Positions 1-10,631 of a DNA stretch of 64,000 nt are shown here, piece after piece. The translations under genes were made by a program, and so were the position numbers. Position 1 is the stretch's first letter, and each line of letters starts with the position of its first letter. The DNA lies in assembly GCA_963736685.1 (NCBI GenBank), contig CAVTPZ010000018.1:248001-312000 (forward strand). Reading direction: 5' to 3'. This DNA comes from DASUPK01 sp963736685. GTDB lineage: Bacteria > Actinomycetota > Thermoleophilia > Solirubrobacterales > 70-9. Below the pieces are notes generated by a model. That model was not told where the DNA came from. It searched no databases and was given only the letters and a program-made list of their open reading frames with translations.

Positions 1-561
1 CCAGACGTACTGGGTGAGGGGCGAGACGTACTTGTTGTAGATCAGCTCGACCCGGTCAAGCTCCTCGTCCACGTAGGAGGCGACCAGCTTGTCGGCGATC
101 TCCCGCGCGTTCGCGAACGCCGGGCGGTCGGTGAATCCGACGTACTCGCCGTGAAGCTCCTCACCGCGGAAACGCATGCTGGAGGCGCCGCGGCGGCCGA
201 CCACCGAGAAGACGGTCTGCACGCCCTTGCCGCGGAGCTCCCCCTGGAGCTGCACCCCGGATCGGATGATCTGAGAGTTGAACGAGCCGGCCAGGCCACG
301 GTCGCCCGTGATCAGGAGCACGCCGACGTTGTGCTCCTCGTCGCGCTCCTGGAGCACCGGCAGGTTCCGCGCCTCCTGCCCGGCCGCCTCGGCGACCTGG
401 CGGGTCATCTTCCGAAGCTCGCGCGCGTACGGGCGCAGCGCGTCGATGCGCTGCTCGGCACGCCGCAGGCGCGCGGCGGCCACCATCTCCATGGCACGCG
501 TGATCTTCTGCACGTTCTTCACGGAGGAGATCCGGTTCTTGACTTCTTTGCGGGTGGCCAT
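1..561 (-). CDS. atpG: F1F0 ATP synthase gamma subunit (3' end beyond the window edge)
   Basis: The frame read leftwards from ATG at 559-561 stays open to base 1, giving 187 codons that begin MATRKEVKNRISSVKNVQKI. That is the typical N-terminal coiled-coil of the gamma subunit, the central rotor shaft that couples the c-ring to catalysis in F1. Further matches to the family are ITRAMEMVAAARLRR and the segment GDRGLAGSFN. It is the last visible gene of the atp operon, 17 bp after atpA. The C-terminal helix lies outside the window. Identification is firm. Confidence 0.96.
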   Translation of the reverse strand, partial: MATRKEVKNRISSVKNVQKITRAMEMVAAARLRRAEQRIDALRPYARELRKMTRQVAEAAGQEARNLPVLQERDEEHNVGVLLITGDRGLAGSFNSQIIRSGVQLQGELRGKGVQTVFSVVGRRGASSMRFRGEELHGEYVGFTDRPAFANAREIADKLVASYVDEELDRVELIYNKYVSPLTQYVW

Positions 562-578
562 GAATCAGTGACGCGCAC

Positions 579-2252
<1,674 letters not shown>

Positions 2253-2408
2253 TGAGGTCAGAGTCTCCTTAGTCGCGGCCGCTGCAAACCGGCGCAGTCC
2301 GTCGTCCTCGCCCGACCGTCTCGCTCACGCACGTCTTGAGTGCGCTCGCTTCGCCGATCGGGCTGCGTACTAGGACTGCTTGGTTTTCGCGGCCGTTCGT
2401 CATGCGTC

Positions 2409-2942
2409 CTACGCCGCTTGGGCGACGCTCTTTCTCAGTTTCTCGAGCCTGTTCCTGATGCTCGTGTCCAAGACCATGTTCCCCACCTGCACGACCAGCC
2501 CGCCGAGGATGTCGGGGTCGACCTTGCTCTCGAGCTCGACCGTGTTTCCGGTCTGCTCCTCGATCTCCGCGCCGATTCGCTGAGCGATCTCCGGGTCGAG
2601 CTCGACGGCGCTGGTCACCGTGACGCCGAGCCGCTTGTTCTCCTTGTCCCAGAGCGAGTCGAAGTGCCGGCGGATTCGGAAGAGCACCGGCATCCGGTGC
2701 TTCTCCAGCAGCAGGTCGAGGAAGTTGACCAGCTCGGGCTCGGCGCCGGAGAGCGCCTTCGCGAGGCCGTTCTCCTTCTCGGCGGACGAGAAGTAGGGGC
2801 TGAAGAAGAAGAGCTGCATCTCCTTGTTGTCCGCGAGCGCGTCGGCGAACTGGCCGAGCTGCTCGCGGATCGCGTCGAGCTTCCCCTTCTCCTTGGCCAC
2901 CCCGAACAGGGCGTCCGCATATACGCGGGCGATCTCCTCCAT
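2409..2942 (-). CDS. atpH: F1F0 ATP synthase delta subunit
   Basis: A 177-residue protein beginning MEEIARVYADALFGVAKEKG, the classic delta/OSCP N-terminus. It ends with the conserved C-terminal segment GGLVVQVGNMVLDTSIRNRL. The delta subunit links the top of F1 to the peripheral b stalk. Its ATG directly follows the TAG of atpF (bases 2940-2945), so the two are translationally coupled. Confidence 0.95.
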   Translation of the reverse strand: MEEIARVYADALFGVAKEKGKLDAIREQLGQFADALADNKEMQLFFFSPYFSSAEKENGLAKALSGAEPELVNFLDLLLEKHRMPVLFRIRRHFDSLWDKENKRLGVTVTSAVELDPEIAQRIGAEIEEQTGNTVELESKVDPDILGGLVVQVGNMVLDTSIRNRLEKLRKSVAQAA

Positions 2943-3512
2943 CTAGCTGGCGGCCTCCTCGGTGGCTCCGCCGTTGCCGCTCAGCGAGGAGAAGTCGACC
3001 TCGGCGAGCGCCTCATCGATCAGGCGCCGCTGGTCGTCGCCGGTCAGCGACTTGCGGGTCACCTTCTCCGTCGTCAGGACGGTGAGGTCGGCGACCTCCT
3101 TGCGGATGCGCTCCAGCGAGCGCCGCGTCTCGGCGTCGATGTCCCGGCGAGCCGCGGCGAGGAGCTCCTCACGCTTCTCGCGGCCCTCCTCGACGGCCTG
3201 CGCCTTGGAGGAATCGGCCGACTTGCGGGCGCGAGCGACGATCTCGTCCGCCTGCTCGCGGGCCTCGCGCAGGCGCGCGCGGTACTCCTGCAGGATGCCG
3301 TCGGCCTCCTCGCGGGTCTTCTCCGCTTGCTCGATCGAGTCCCGGATCGCGTTGGCGCGCTTGTCGAGCGCCTCCTGGATGCGCGGGAATGCGACCTTGC
3401 TGAGCACGTACATCGTGAATCCGAAGACGAGCAGCGTCCAGATCATCAGGCCGAGGTTCGGCGAGACGAGGAAGCTGCCGCCCGAGGCGACTATGTGGGT
3501 TGCGGGTTCCAA
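2943..3512 (-). CDS. atpF: F1F0 ATP synthase b subunit
   Basis: A 189-residue peripheral-stalk subunit. It has one N-terminal membrane span (about residues 19-40, LGLMIWTLLVFGFTMYVL) and then a long charged helix rich in Arg, Glu and Ala that would form the right-handed coiled coil of the stator. The C-terminus is Gly/Ser/Glu-rich. It lies 4 bp downstream of atpE and abuts atpH. Confidence 0.95.
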   Translation of the reverse strand: MEPATHIVASGGSFLVSPNLGLMIWTLLVFGFTMYVLSKVAFPRIQEALDKRANAIRDSIEQAEKTREEADGILQEYRARLREAREQADEIVARARKSADSSKAQAVEEGREKREELLAAARRDIDAETRRSLERIRKEVADLTVLTTEKVTRKSLTGDDQRRLIDEALAEVDFSSLSGNGGATEEAAS

Positions 3513-3516
3513 CGGC

Positions 3517-3789
3517 CTAGAGGAAGAATGCGATCAGGCCGAAGATGAACGTGTAGAACGCGACGGCCTCGGTGAGAGCGAAGCCCAGCCAGCGAATCGA
3601 CTGGAGGTCGTCCTTCATCTCGGGCTGGCGCGCGACCGACTCGATCTCCTTGCCGAAGATGAAGCCGATGCCGATGCCGGCTCCGATCGAGCCGAGCCCG
3701 GCGCCGACGCCGAGGGCGATCGCCTTGCCGGCGTCCGTGATGCCGGTGCCGACGTCAGTCGTCGCGGCGATGGTCAGTGGGTCAATCAC
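3517..3789 (-). CDS. atpE: F1F0 ATP synthase c subunit
   Basis: A 90-residue proteolipid of the rotor ring. Helix 1 carries the glycine-repeat packing motif (GAGLGSIGAGIGIG, residues 29-42), the polar loop has the RQP signature (54-56), and helix 2 carries the ion-binding carboxylate in ALTEA (E74). The glutamine seen in helix 1 of sodium-binding rings is not present, so a proton ring is inferred. The N-terminus is about 10 residues longer than minimal c subunits. Confidence 0.96.
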   Translation of the reverse strand: MIDPLTIAATTDVGTGITDAGKAIALGVGAGLGSIGAGIGIGFIFGKEIESVARQPEMKDDLQSIRWLGFALTEAVAFYTFIFGLIAFFL

Positions 3790-3801
3790 AACTGCTCCTT
3801 T

Positions 3802-4728
3802 CTAATGCGTCTCGGCGACTGCGCCGCCGATGTAGATGGAAGTGAGGGTGGCGAAGATGAACGCCTGAAGCGTTGCGATCAGCCCCACCTCCAAGATGAA
3901 GAAGACGAAGGCGAGGGGGAACGTGAGGGCGCCGAGCGCCGCCAGCCCAAGCAGGACCGCCAGTCCGCCCCCCATGAACAGCAGCAACAGGTGCCCCGCC
4001 AGGATGTTCGCGAACAGTCGTACTGAGAGCGAGACGAGCCGCATGAAATGGGAGAGCACCTCGATTCCGAAGATCAGGGCCTTGGCGACGGGGTTCATGT
4101 CCTCGAGGCCGGCCGGAAGGAAGCTGGCGAAGTACTTGAAGAGCCCCTTGGCCCTGATCCCCTCGACGTGGTAGCTGATCCAGACGACCAGCGTGAGTGC
4201 GAGCGAGAACGAGATGTTCGCGGTCGCGGCATAAATCGCGAACGAGGGGATCGCGAGGCCGAAGATGTCGATCGTCTCCGCGCTGTTGGTGGGCAGCGGC
4301 AGGTAGCCGATGATGTTGGAGAAGGCGATGAAGAAGAACAGGGTCGCAACGAACGGGAACCACTTGATCGCGTAGGAGCCCGAGAGGTTGCCGCCGGTGA
4401 TGTTGTTCTTCGTCAGGTCGTAGGCGACCTCGACCGCGGTCTGGACGCGGTTGGGCTTCATCTGCATGCGGCGGGCGATATAGACCATCACGAAGATCGT
4501 CAGGAAGCTGGCGAGCAGCAGGTAGAGGACCGCTCGGTTGATCGAGAAGTTGATGCCGGCGATGTGGATCGGGATCCAGTCGTGGAGCTTGAACTCGTCC
4601 TGGGGCTTGAACTCGTCGTTCTTGCCCTGGCTGCCTGCGACCAGCAGCAGCAGGATCGTGATGCCGAAATAGATCGCCAGACCGAGCAGGACCTTCTGCT
4701 TGGAGGAGAGCCGATTCAGCCAGGCCAT
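3802..4728 (-). CDS. atpB: F1F0 ATP synthase a subunit
   Basis: A 308-residue polytopic membrane protein forming the proton half-channels against the c-ring. The essential stator Arg lies in the segment SLSVRLFANILAGHLLL. The start MAWLNRLSSKQK at 4728 is chosen because it overlaps the stop of the upstream gene as TGATG; the frame stays open 53 codons further upstream, but that stretch is antisense-like basic sequence inside the neighbour. The N-terminus is followed by a hydrophobic segment and a periplasmic loop rich in Asp/Glu/Lys. Confidence 0.95.
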   Translation of the reverse strand: MAWLNRLSSKQKVLLGLAIYFGITILLLLVAGSQGKNDEFKPQDEFKLHDWIPIHIAGINFSINRAVLYLLLASFLTIFVMVYIARRMQMKPNRVQTAVEVAYDLTKNNITGGNLSGSYAIKWFPFVATLFFFIAFSNIIGYLPLPTNSAETIDIFGLAIPSFAIYAATANISFSLALTLVVWISYHVEGIRAKGLFKYFASFLPAGLEDMNPVAKALIFGIEVLSHFMRLVSLSVRLFANILAGHLLLLFMGGGLAVLLGLAALGALTFPLAFVFFILEVGLIATLQAFIFATLTSIYIGGAVAETH

Positions 4729-5159
4729 CAGTCGCCCTCCGCCCGCGCGGACTCGGAGATCAGCCTGAGCACGACCCGCGTTCCGAGGTGCACCGTGAAG
4801 AGGACCAGGGCGAGCACTGCGGCCTGCAGCCCGGCGTGCCTGGAGTCGATCACCCCGACGAGAAGCACCGCGAGCGCGACGACCCATGCACTGACGAGGC
4901 CGGTGGCCCCGATCCAGCCCATCACCGCGTTGCGGTCGCGGCGCTTGGTGGCGCCGGCGATCGCCCGGTCGGCACCGATCTCGATCCCGTAGAGAAGCAG
5001 CCAGACCCCGGCGATCACCGCGTACGCGGTCATCGACAGGCCTGTCGCGATGAACACCGGCAGGGCGACCGCCAGGAGGACGAGGTCGAGGTAGCGAATT
5101 GCCCTGGCCATGCGGGATGTCCCGACGGCGCTAGGTCCGTCTAGCGCGAGCGTCGACAC
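4728..5159 (-). CDS. Small four-span membrane protein at the head of the atp operon (AtpI-like)
   Basis: A 143-residue protein with about four hydrophobic segments (for example LVLLAVALPVFIATG and VVALAVLLVGVI). Its position immediately before atpB, with a TGATG stop/start overlap, matches AtpI-type proteins thought to assist F0 assembly or Mg2+ handling. The sequence itself shows no diagnostic AtpI motif, so the role is inferred from context. The GTG at 5159 is used; ATG at 5111 (MARAIRYLDL) is an equally credible start. Confidence 0.7.
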   Translation of the reverse strand: MSTLALDGPSAVGTSRMARAIRYLDLVLLAVALPVFIATGLSMTAYAVIAGVWLLLYGIEIGADRAIAGATKRRDRNAVMGWIGATGLVSAWVVALAVLLVGVIDSRHAGLQAAVLALVLFTVHLGTRVVLRLISESARAEGD

Positions 5160-5320
5160 GGCGATTCATCTGATCTTTGAAAGTCGAACGAGAGCATGAA
5201 GTTCTGACCCCCCACCAAAAAAACCGGCGACGGAACCAAACCCCACCGCCGCACCCCCTCCGGATCCGGCCCGAAGGGGCGGCGAATGCTAGCGCCTGCG
5301 CCCTGAGAGCGCCCAGGAAC

Positions 5321-5351
5321 GGAGGGGCGGCGCATCCGGCGCCGCCCCTCC
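5321..5351. terminator. Perfect 13-bp GC-rich hairpin
   Basis: Arms GGAGGGGCGGCGC (5321-5333) and GCGCCGCCCCTCC (5339-5351) pair perfectly around a 5-nt loop, 20 bp past the stop of the minus-strand gene ending at 5371. There is no clear U-tract. It is followed on the plus strand by a separate 14-bp perfect palindrome GCGAGACGTCTCGC (5352-5365). The rest of 5160-5320 shows nothing recognisable and presumably holds the atp operon promoter. Confidence 0.7.
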
Positions 5352-5370
5352 GCGAGACGTCTCGCTGCGC

Positions 5371-5976
5371 CTAGAAGGCGTTCAGCGAGAACGACTTGCC
5401 GTCGACGAACGCGGCGTCGCCGTTGTTCCAGACCTTCACGAGGAAGGATGCCGGGCTCCAGCATCGTCGCGGCGGTGACCGCGTTGGCACCGGCGCTCGA
5501 CACGGTCGCGACGCGGGCATCGCTGCCGGCGAAGGTGACGGTGTACTGGCCGACCGCTTCGCGCTGGATCGTTACCGCATCGTTCGCCTTGCTGGCGCAA
5601 TCGAAACCGGGAACCGCCAGCGGCTGGTCCATGGTCCCGTTCACCGGCGCCGTGTCGATCGTGGCCGAGGCACTCAGCCAGCCCGTCTGGCACTCGCCGG
5701 GGGCGGCGCCGCCGAGCTTCGCCGCGTTCGGCCGCGTTCATCGCATTCACGGCGTTGGGCGCGACTGCGTCCGGCGCCAGCTTCGGAGTCGTCACCGCGC
5801 CGTCGGCGATCTTGTCGGTGGTCACCGCGCTGGCCTTGATGTTCTTCGTCTTGACGCTGGCCGGCTTCAGCTTCACCGCGGCATAGCCGAAGCCGCCCAT
5901 CGCCGCGAACAGGGCGACGAACGCCACGACGAGCGCCGGGGTCGGCCTGGAGGGAACGCTTCTTGATCTGCTGCAT
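5371..5976 (-). CDS. Exported protein with KIxxGAVTxxKL-type repeats (frameshifted)
   Basis: The start ATG at 5976 has a good Shine-Dalgarno (AAGGAG, 6-nt spacing). The protein begins MQQIKKRS, then carries a hydrophobic export or anchor segment (ALVVAFVALFAAMGGFGYAA), then short repeats of the type TDKIADGAVTTPKLAPDAV, seen in surface and fibre-like proteins. A second domain contains FDCASKANDAVTIQREAVG, and the end reads FVDGKSFSLNAF before TAG at 5371. At least three frame changes (near 5940, 5720 and 5450) are needed to join these parts. The function is unknown. Its promoter matches that of the divergent sigma operon. Confidence 0.7.
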
Positions 5977-6009
5977 GTCGAACTCCTTTGGGTTGGTTGC
6001 AAACCCAAG

Positions 6010-6034
6010 GACGGGGTCGGCCCGTATTTATTCC
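6010..6034 (-). promoter_or_regulatory. ECF-type promoter GGAAT-N16-CGTC for the exported repeat protein
   Basis: On the minus strand GGAAT (6034-6030) is followed by exactly 16 nt and CGTC (6013-6010). This is the usual ECF sigma architecture and sits 34 nt upstream of the ATG at 5976. The same two boxes with the same spacing are used on the other strand for the sigma operon. Confidence 0.65.
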
Positions 6035-6047
6035 TGGGGCCGGTTCG

Positions 6048-6072
6048 GGAATATCTCGGCGGGTCCCGCGTC
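6048..6072 (+). promoter_or_regulatory. ECF-type promoter GGAAT-N16-CGTC for the anti-sigma/sigma operon
   Basis: GGAAT (6048-6052), 16-nt spacer, CGTC (6069-6072), placed 14 nt before the ATG at 6087. The 5' untranslated region would be very short. Identity in boxes and spacing with the divergent promoter at 6010-6034 suggests that one sigma factor reads both. Confidence 0.65.
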
Positions 6073-6086
6073 GTAGATAGAGACGC

Positions 6087-6876
6087 ATGAGCCCCGAAAA
6101 CGGACATTCAGAGCCCGACGAGCGGACGCTCCGCCAGCTCGCGCAGCTCGCCGACGGATCGCTCGAGGGATGGGACCGCGCGGAGCTGGAGGCCGCGGTC
6201 GCCGCATCCCCCACCCTCCGCAGGGCACTCGACTGCACAGCGAGCCGCCGTGCACGCCCTGCGCGGGCTGGATCTGAAGGCAAGCCCCGCCCTGCGGCAG
6301 CGCATCGACGCGGCGAGCGAGCGATCCGCGCGCCCGGCGAGGCGGCGCCGGCTCGCGATCCCCGCAGCCGTGGGAGGCGCATTTGCCGCGGCGGCCCTCG
6401 CCGTCGTGCTCCTGATGCCCGGCGGTGGCGGCAGTCCGACCGTCGTGGAGGCCGCGCGGCTCTCCGAGCGGCCCGCCACGGGATCGGTGGCCGTCGACTC
6501 CTCCAACACCAAGCTGCTCGCCTCCGACGTCGAGGGCGTGCCCTTCCCCAACTGGCAGGGAGGAGTTCGGCTGGCGGCAGGCGGGCGCCCGGTCGGATGA
6601 CCTCGGCAACCGCAGCGCCCGGACGGTCTTCTACGAGCACGCGCGGCAGGCGAGTGGCCTACACGATCGTCTCCGGCGACGGGATACCGGCGCCGGAGGG
6701 CTCCGCTTCCGGCGACGAGGAACGGGGTCCACCTGCACTCGCTCGCCGAGGGCGGACGCCGGGTCGTCACGTGGTGGCGGGACGGCCGGACCTGCGTGCT
6801 CTCCAGCACGGACGTCGGCCACCGGAAGCTGCTCGAGCTCGCGACCTGGAAGGGCGACGGGGCGGTGCCGTTCTGA
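6087..6876 (+). CDS. Putative membrane-anchored anti-sigma factor (frameshifted)
   Basis: The N-terminus (MSPENGHSEPDERTLRQLAQ) is an anti-sigma-like cytoplasmic domain. After a frame change near 6237 it continues with LRQRIDAASERSARPARRR and a single membrane span (AVGGAFAAAALAVVLLM) leading to an extracytoplasmic domain that ends WWRDGRTCVLSSTD..GAVPF, TGA at 6874-6876. Three or more frame changes are needed. No HxxxCxxC zinc motif is visible. It lies 5 bp before an ECF sigma gene, which gives the anti-sigma assignment; the order is anti-sigma first, the reverse of the common arrangement. Confidence 0.6.
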
Positions 6877-6881
6877 ACGCG

Positions 6882-7394
6882 ATGCTCGTCCAGGGGGAGC
6901 GACGCCGGCTTGATCCCGAGACCGCCGGCGACCACATCGACAGGCTCTTTCGAGCGGCATGCGCGCTGTGCGGATCCCGCCAGGTCGCCGAGGACCTCGT
7001 CCAGGAGACCTACGTCAAGGTCCTCGCCCGCCCCCGCTTCCTGCGCCGCGACGACGACCTCGGCTATCTGATCAAGGCCCTGCGGAACACCTGGTACAGC
7101 CACCTGCGGAACGAGCGCGTTCGGAGGGATGCCACGGACTCGGGCGAGGGGGCTGCGGACGAGTTGCCGTCGCGGACCTCCGCCGGCGACCCCGAGTCCT
7201 CGCTGGAGGCCGGCGCCGTCCTCGATGCGCTTGCCGAGCTGCCCCAGCCCTACCGCGAGGCGGTCGCCGCCGTCGACGTGGCGGGCCTGAGCTACGCGGA
7301 GGCCGCGCGGGCACTCGGGGTCCGGCAGGGCACCATCATGAGCCGCCTCTACCGGGGACGCGAGCAGGTCGCGCAGGCCGTGGGCCAGGCGTGA
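6882..7394 (+). CDS. ECF RNA polymerase sigma factor
   Basis: A 170-residue sigma-70 family protein holding only regions 2 and 4. Region 2 shows RLFRAACALCGSRQVAEDLV and QETYVKVLARPRF. Region 4 shows LPQPYREAVAAVDVAGLSY followed by the helix-turn-helix ARALGVRQGTIMSRLYRGR. It is probably held inactive by the upstream membrane protein and probably recognises the two GGAAT-N16-CGTC promoters nearby. Its stop is 1 bp from the convergent stop of the WecA-like gene. Confidence 0.9.
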   Translation: MLVQGERRRLDPETAGDHIDRLFRAACALCGSRQVAEDLVQETYVKVLARPRFLRRDDDLGYLIKALRNTWYSHLRNERVRRDATDSGEGAADELPSRTSAGDPESSLEAGAVLDALAELPQPYREAVAAVDVAGLSYAEAARALGVRQGTIMSRLYRGREQVAQAVGQA

Positions 7395-7395
7395 G

Positions 7396-8672
7396 CTAGC
7401 CCTGAGGCGTGACCGGTTCGATCTCGCCGGTGTCGGGGTCGATCGCCGTCATCTCCCCCGTGGCCGGGTCCACGGCGGCGAAGGTGCCCGTGTCGAGCTC
7501 GTGCAGGACGCCCTCCTCCACCTCGCTCTCCGCCGCGGGTCTCGCCGTCGCCACCTGCCTCCGCCTGAACCCCTTCATCTTCAGGATCTCGAGCACCTGG
7601 ATCACGTAGATGCTGGCCAACCAGCGCGCCGATCAGGCAGGCCGCCATGAAGATGGTCCAGCCGAGCCTGAAGTGGCCGTGGTTATCGGTGTAGGGCACG
7701 AAGCGCAGGGCCAGGGCGACCACCCGCGAGGATCAGGGTCCAGCCGTAGAGATAGGCGATCGTCCGCCTGGGCGAGAAGCCGATCCGCGCCATCCGGTGG
7801 TGAAAGTGCTCCATGTCGGCTCGGTAGAACGCGCGCCCGTACTTGACGCGCTTCGCGACCACGAAGCTCGTGTCGAGGATCGGCACGGCGAGGATCGCAA
7901 GCGGGAAGAAGAGGGCCACCACGGCATTCGTTTTCAGCGCTCCCTGGACGGTGACCACCGCCATCAGGTAGCCGAGCAGGTTCGAGCCCGTATCCCCCAT
8001 GAAGCTGGACGCCGGCGGGAAGCCGTGGCGCAGGAAGCCGAGGGAGGCGCCGGCCGTGACCGCCGCGAGCACACCGGCCGCGTTGCGGTCGAGCGAGAGC
8101 GCGATCACCGCGAGGGCGGCGGCCGAGATCAGGCAGACGCCGGCCGCCAGACCGTCCACACCGTCGATCAGGTTGATCACGTTCGCCACGGCCACGATGC
8201 CGATCACGGTCAGCACCTGCCCGAGGTCGATCGGGCCGATGCCGGGCGGGTCGAAGAGCTGGACGGAGGCCGGATCGACTCGGCCGAGGAAGGGCAGCGT
8301 GAAGGTGTCCACCGTCACCCCCGAGGCGACCGGGATGATCGCGGCCGCCGTCTGGCCGAGGAGCTTCAGCCCGGCCGGCAGGTCCACCAGGTCGTCGATC
8401 ACCCCGACGGCGGTGATCACGATCGCCCCGGCGAGGATCGAGCGCGTCTCGTGGTCCCACGGCAGGAAGATCGATCCGCCGATCAGGACCGCCACCAGGA
8501 CCGCGAGCCCTCCCAGCTTCGGGGTCGGCAACTCGTGCAGGCTGCGCTCGTTCGGGAAGTCGATCGCGCGGTCCCCGATCCGCCGCGCGAGGGACTCGGT
8601 CGCCGGCACCAATGTCCAGACGGCGGCCCCGGCGAAGACGAAGGCGAAGAGGGCGTCGATCGTGTCGGGCAT
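7396..8672 (-). CDS. WecA/MraY-family undecaprenyl-phosphate sugar-1-phosphate transferase (two frameshifts)
   Basis: A polytopic membrane enzyme that transfers a sugar-1-phosphate to the undecaprenyl carrier and so starts a surface polysaccharide. The family signatures are PNERSLHELPTPKLGG, the catalytic VIDDLVDLPAGLKLLGQ, NVINLIDGVDGLAAG, GDTGSNLLGY and the cytoplasmic MEHFHHRMARIGFSPR. The C-terminal part is in other frames (changes near 7727 and 7613): it adds membrane segments and a tail with DPATGEMTAIDPDTGEIEP. The ATG directly follows the TAG of asnB. Confidence 0.88.
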
Positions 8673-10574
8673 CTACACCGCCGCCCCGCCGGCACCGGCG
8701 CCCGCCGGCTCGCGGGCGTAGCGGTCGTACCAGAGGGTGAAGTTGAGCAGTCCCCAGATCTGGCGGCTCAGGTCCTCCTTGCCGGAGGTGTGCTCGTCGA
8801 GCACAGCGCGTCACCGCGGCCGGGTTCAGGTAGCCCTGTCGCTCGATCGTCTCGGGCGAGAGGACATCGCGCGCGAACGGCTCGAGGTCGCCGCGGAGCC
8901 AGGCCGCCACGGGGATCGAGAAGCCCTGCTTGCGGCCGCGGATGATCTCCCTCGGCAGCAGCGGCTCGACCGCCCGCCGCAGCAGCCGTTTCTTGGAGAA
9001 GCCGCGGACCTTCTGCTTGGTCTCGAGGGCCAGCGCGAGCTCGGCCACCACCGGGTCGAGGAACGGAACCCTCGCCTCGAGGGAGTGGGCCATGCTGGCA
9101 CGGTCGGTCTTCACCAGCAGGTCGTCGACGAGGTAGATGCCGAGGTCGAGGTCCTGGAACCGGGCGAGCTCCTGGGAGCCCTCGGTCTCCGCGTAGCGGG
9201 CGCGATAGACATCGAGCGGGTCAGAGATGCGCGGCTCGCTGAGCAGCTCCTCCTGGGACTCCGGCGAGAAGATCTCCTTCCAGGCGTGATGGCGCTCGAC
9301 CGGCGGCAGGTGGGCGCCGCGCATGAAGCGCTTGGCCTTGTAGTCGAAGCTCACCTTCCCCGAGGAGCTCGGCAGCAGCTCGACGAGGGGCCGGAGGAAC
9401 GGAGCCGCCCTGCCCACCCGCGGCGCGAGCCGATCGGCCACGTAGGTGTAGTAGCCGCCGAAGAGCTCGTCCCCGCCCTCCCCGGAGAGCACCACCTTGA
9501 CCGTGTCCGCGGCGAGCTGCGAGACGAGGTATGTGGGGAGCGCCGAGGAGTCGCCGAAGGGCTCGTCGAAGGCCTCGACCAGCTTCGGCAGCAGCTCGAC
9601 GGCGTCCGGCCGCAGCACCAGCTCGTGGTGGTCGGTCCCGTAGCGCTCGGCCACCAGGCGCGCCTGGCCGAGCTCGTCGAACGAGCTCTCCTCGAACCCG
9701 ATCGAGAACGTGCTCACCCGATAGCCGCTCTCCTGAGCCGCCATCGCCGTGAGCGCGGCGGAGTCGACGCCGCCGGAGAGCAGGACACCGACGGGCACGT
9801 CGGAGACCAGGTGCGCGCGGACCGAGTCCCGGAGCCGCTCGCGGAGCTCCTCGGCCAGCACGTCGTCGCTCTCGGTGCGCACCTCGGCCTCGGGCACGGG
9901 TGACGGCCGCGCGTAGCGCTCGATCCGTCACCTCCCCCCGCTCCGCCACCAGGAGGTGGCCCGGCGGCAGCTTCCGCGCCTGGTTGAAGATCGTCAGCGG
10001 CGAGGGGATCGAGTTGAAGGCCAGGAACGACTCGAGCGCCTCCGGGTCGATCTCGCGCGAGAACCCGGGCTGGCGGAGCAGCGCCTTGAGCTCGGACGCG
10101 AAGGAGACCGTCCCGTCGGCGACCCGGTAGTAGAGGGGCTTGATCCCGAACCGGTCCCGGGCGAGCACGAGCCGGCCGTGCGCGTGCGTCCCAGATGGCG
10201 ATCGCGAACATCCCGCGAAGAGCCTCGACGAACGACGGGCCTCGCTCTTCATAGAGGTGGACCAGCACCTCGGTGTCGCTGTGGGTCGAGAAGGTGTGGC
10301 CGGCGCCGCGCAGCTGGTCCATCAGCTCGCGGTAGTTGTAGATCTCGCCGTTCTGGATCACCTGGATCCGCCCGTCCTCGTTGGCGATCGGCTGGTCGCC
10401 GCCGGCGAGGTCGATGATCGAGAGCCGCCGCATGGCCAGCCCGCAGGGGCCGTCGATCATGCTCCCGTCCGAATCGGGGCCGCGGTGGACCAGGGTGTCG
10501 TTCATCGCGGCGAGAGCCGCGGGATCCGGGGCCGTGGCCCCGTCGAGGCTGACGAGACCGCATATCCCGCACAT
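8673..10574 (-). CDS. asnB: Asparagine synthase, glutamine-hydrolysing (three frameshifts)
   Basis: MCGICGLVSLDG supplies the class II glutaminase Cys2. HRGPDSDG and NGEIYNYRELM belong to the amidotransferase domain, and GVLLSGGVDSAALTAMAA is the synthetase pyrophosphate loop, followed by SGEGGDELFGGYY. Frame changes occur near 10185, 9905 and 8808, after which the end reads QIWGLLNFTLWYDRYARE. About 630 residues when joined, normal for the family. Next to the WecA-like gene it may serve surface-glycan amidation rather than asparagine supply, but that is inference. Confidence 0.9.
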
Positions 10575-10631
10575 GCGGGGAAGACTAGAGAGCGGCGGGG
10601 ATCACTCGCGGGAGGGCGGAAGCGGGCCCGG

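Noticed and set aside
2253..2408. Possible small gene or regulatory RNA between atpH and atpA
   Set aside because: No convincing ORF, hairpin or promoter; likely just a long operon spacer.
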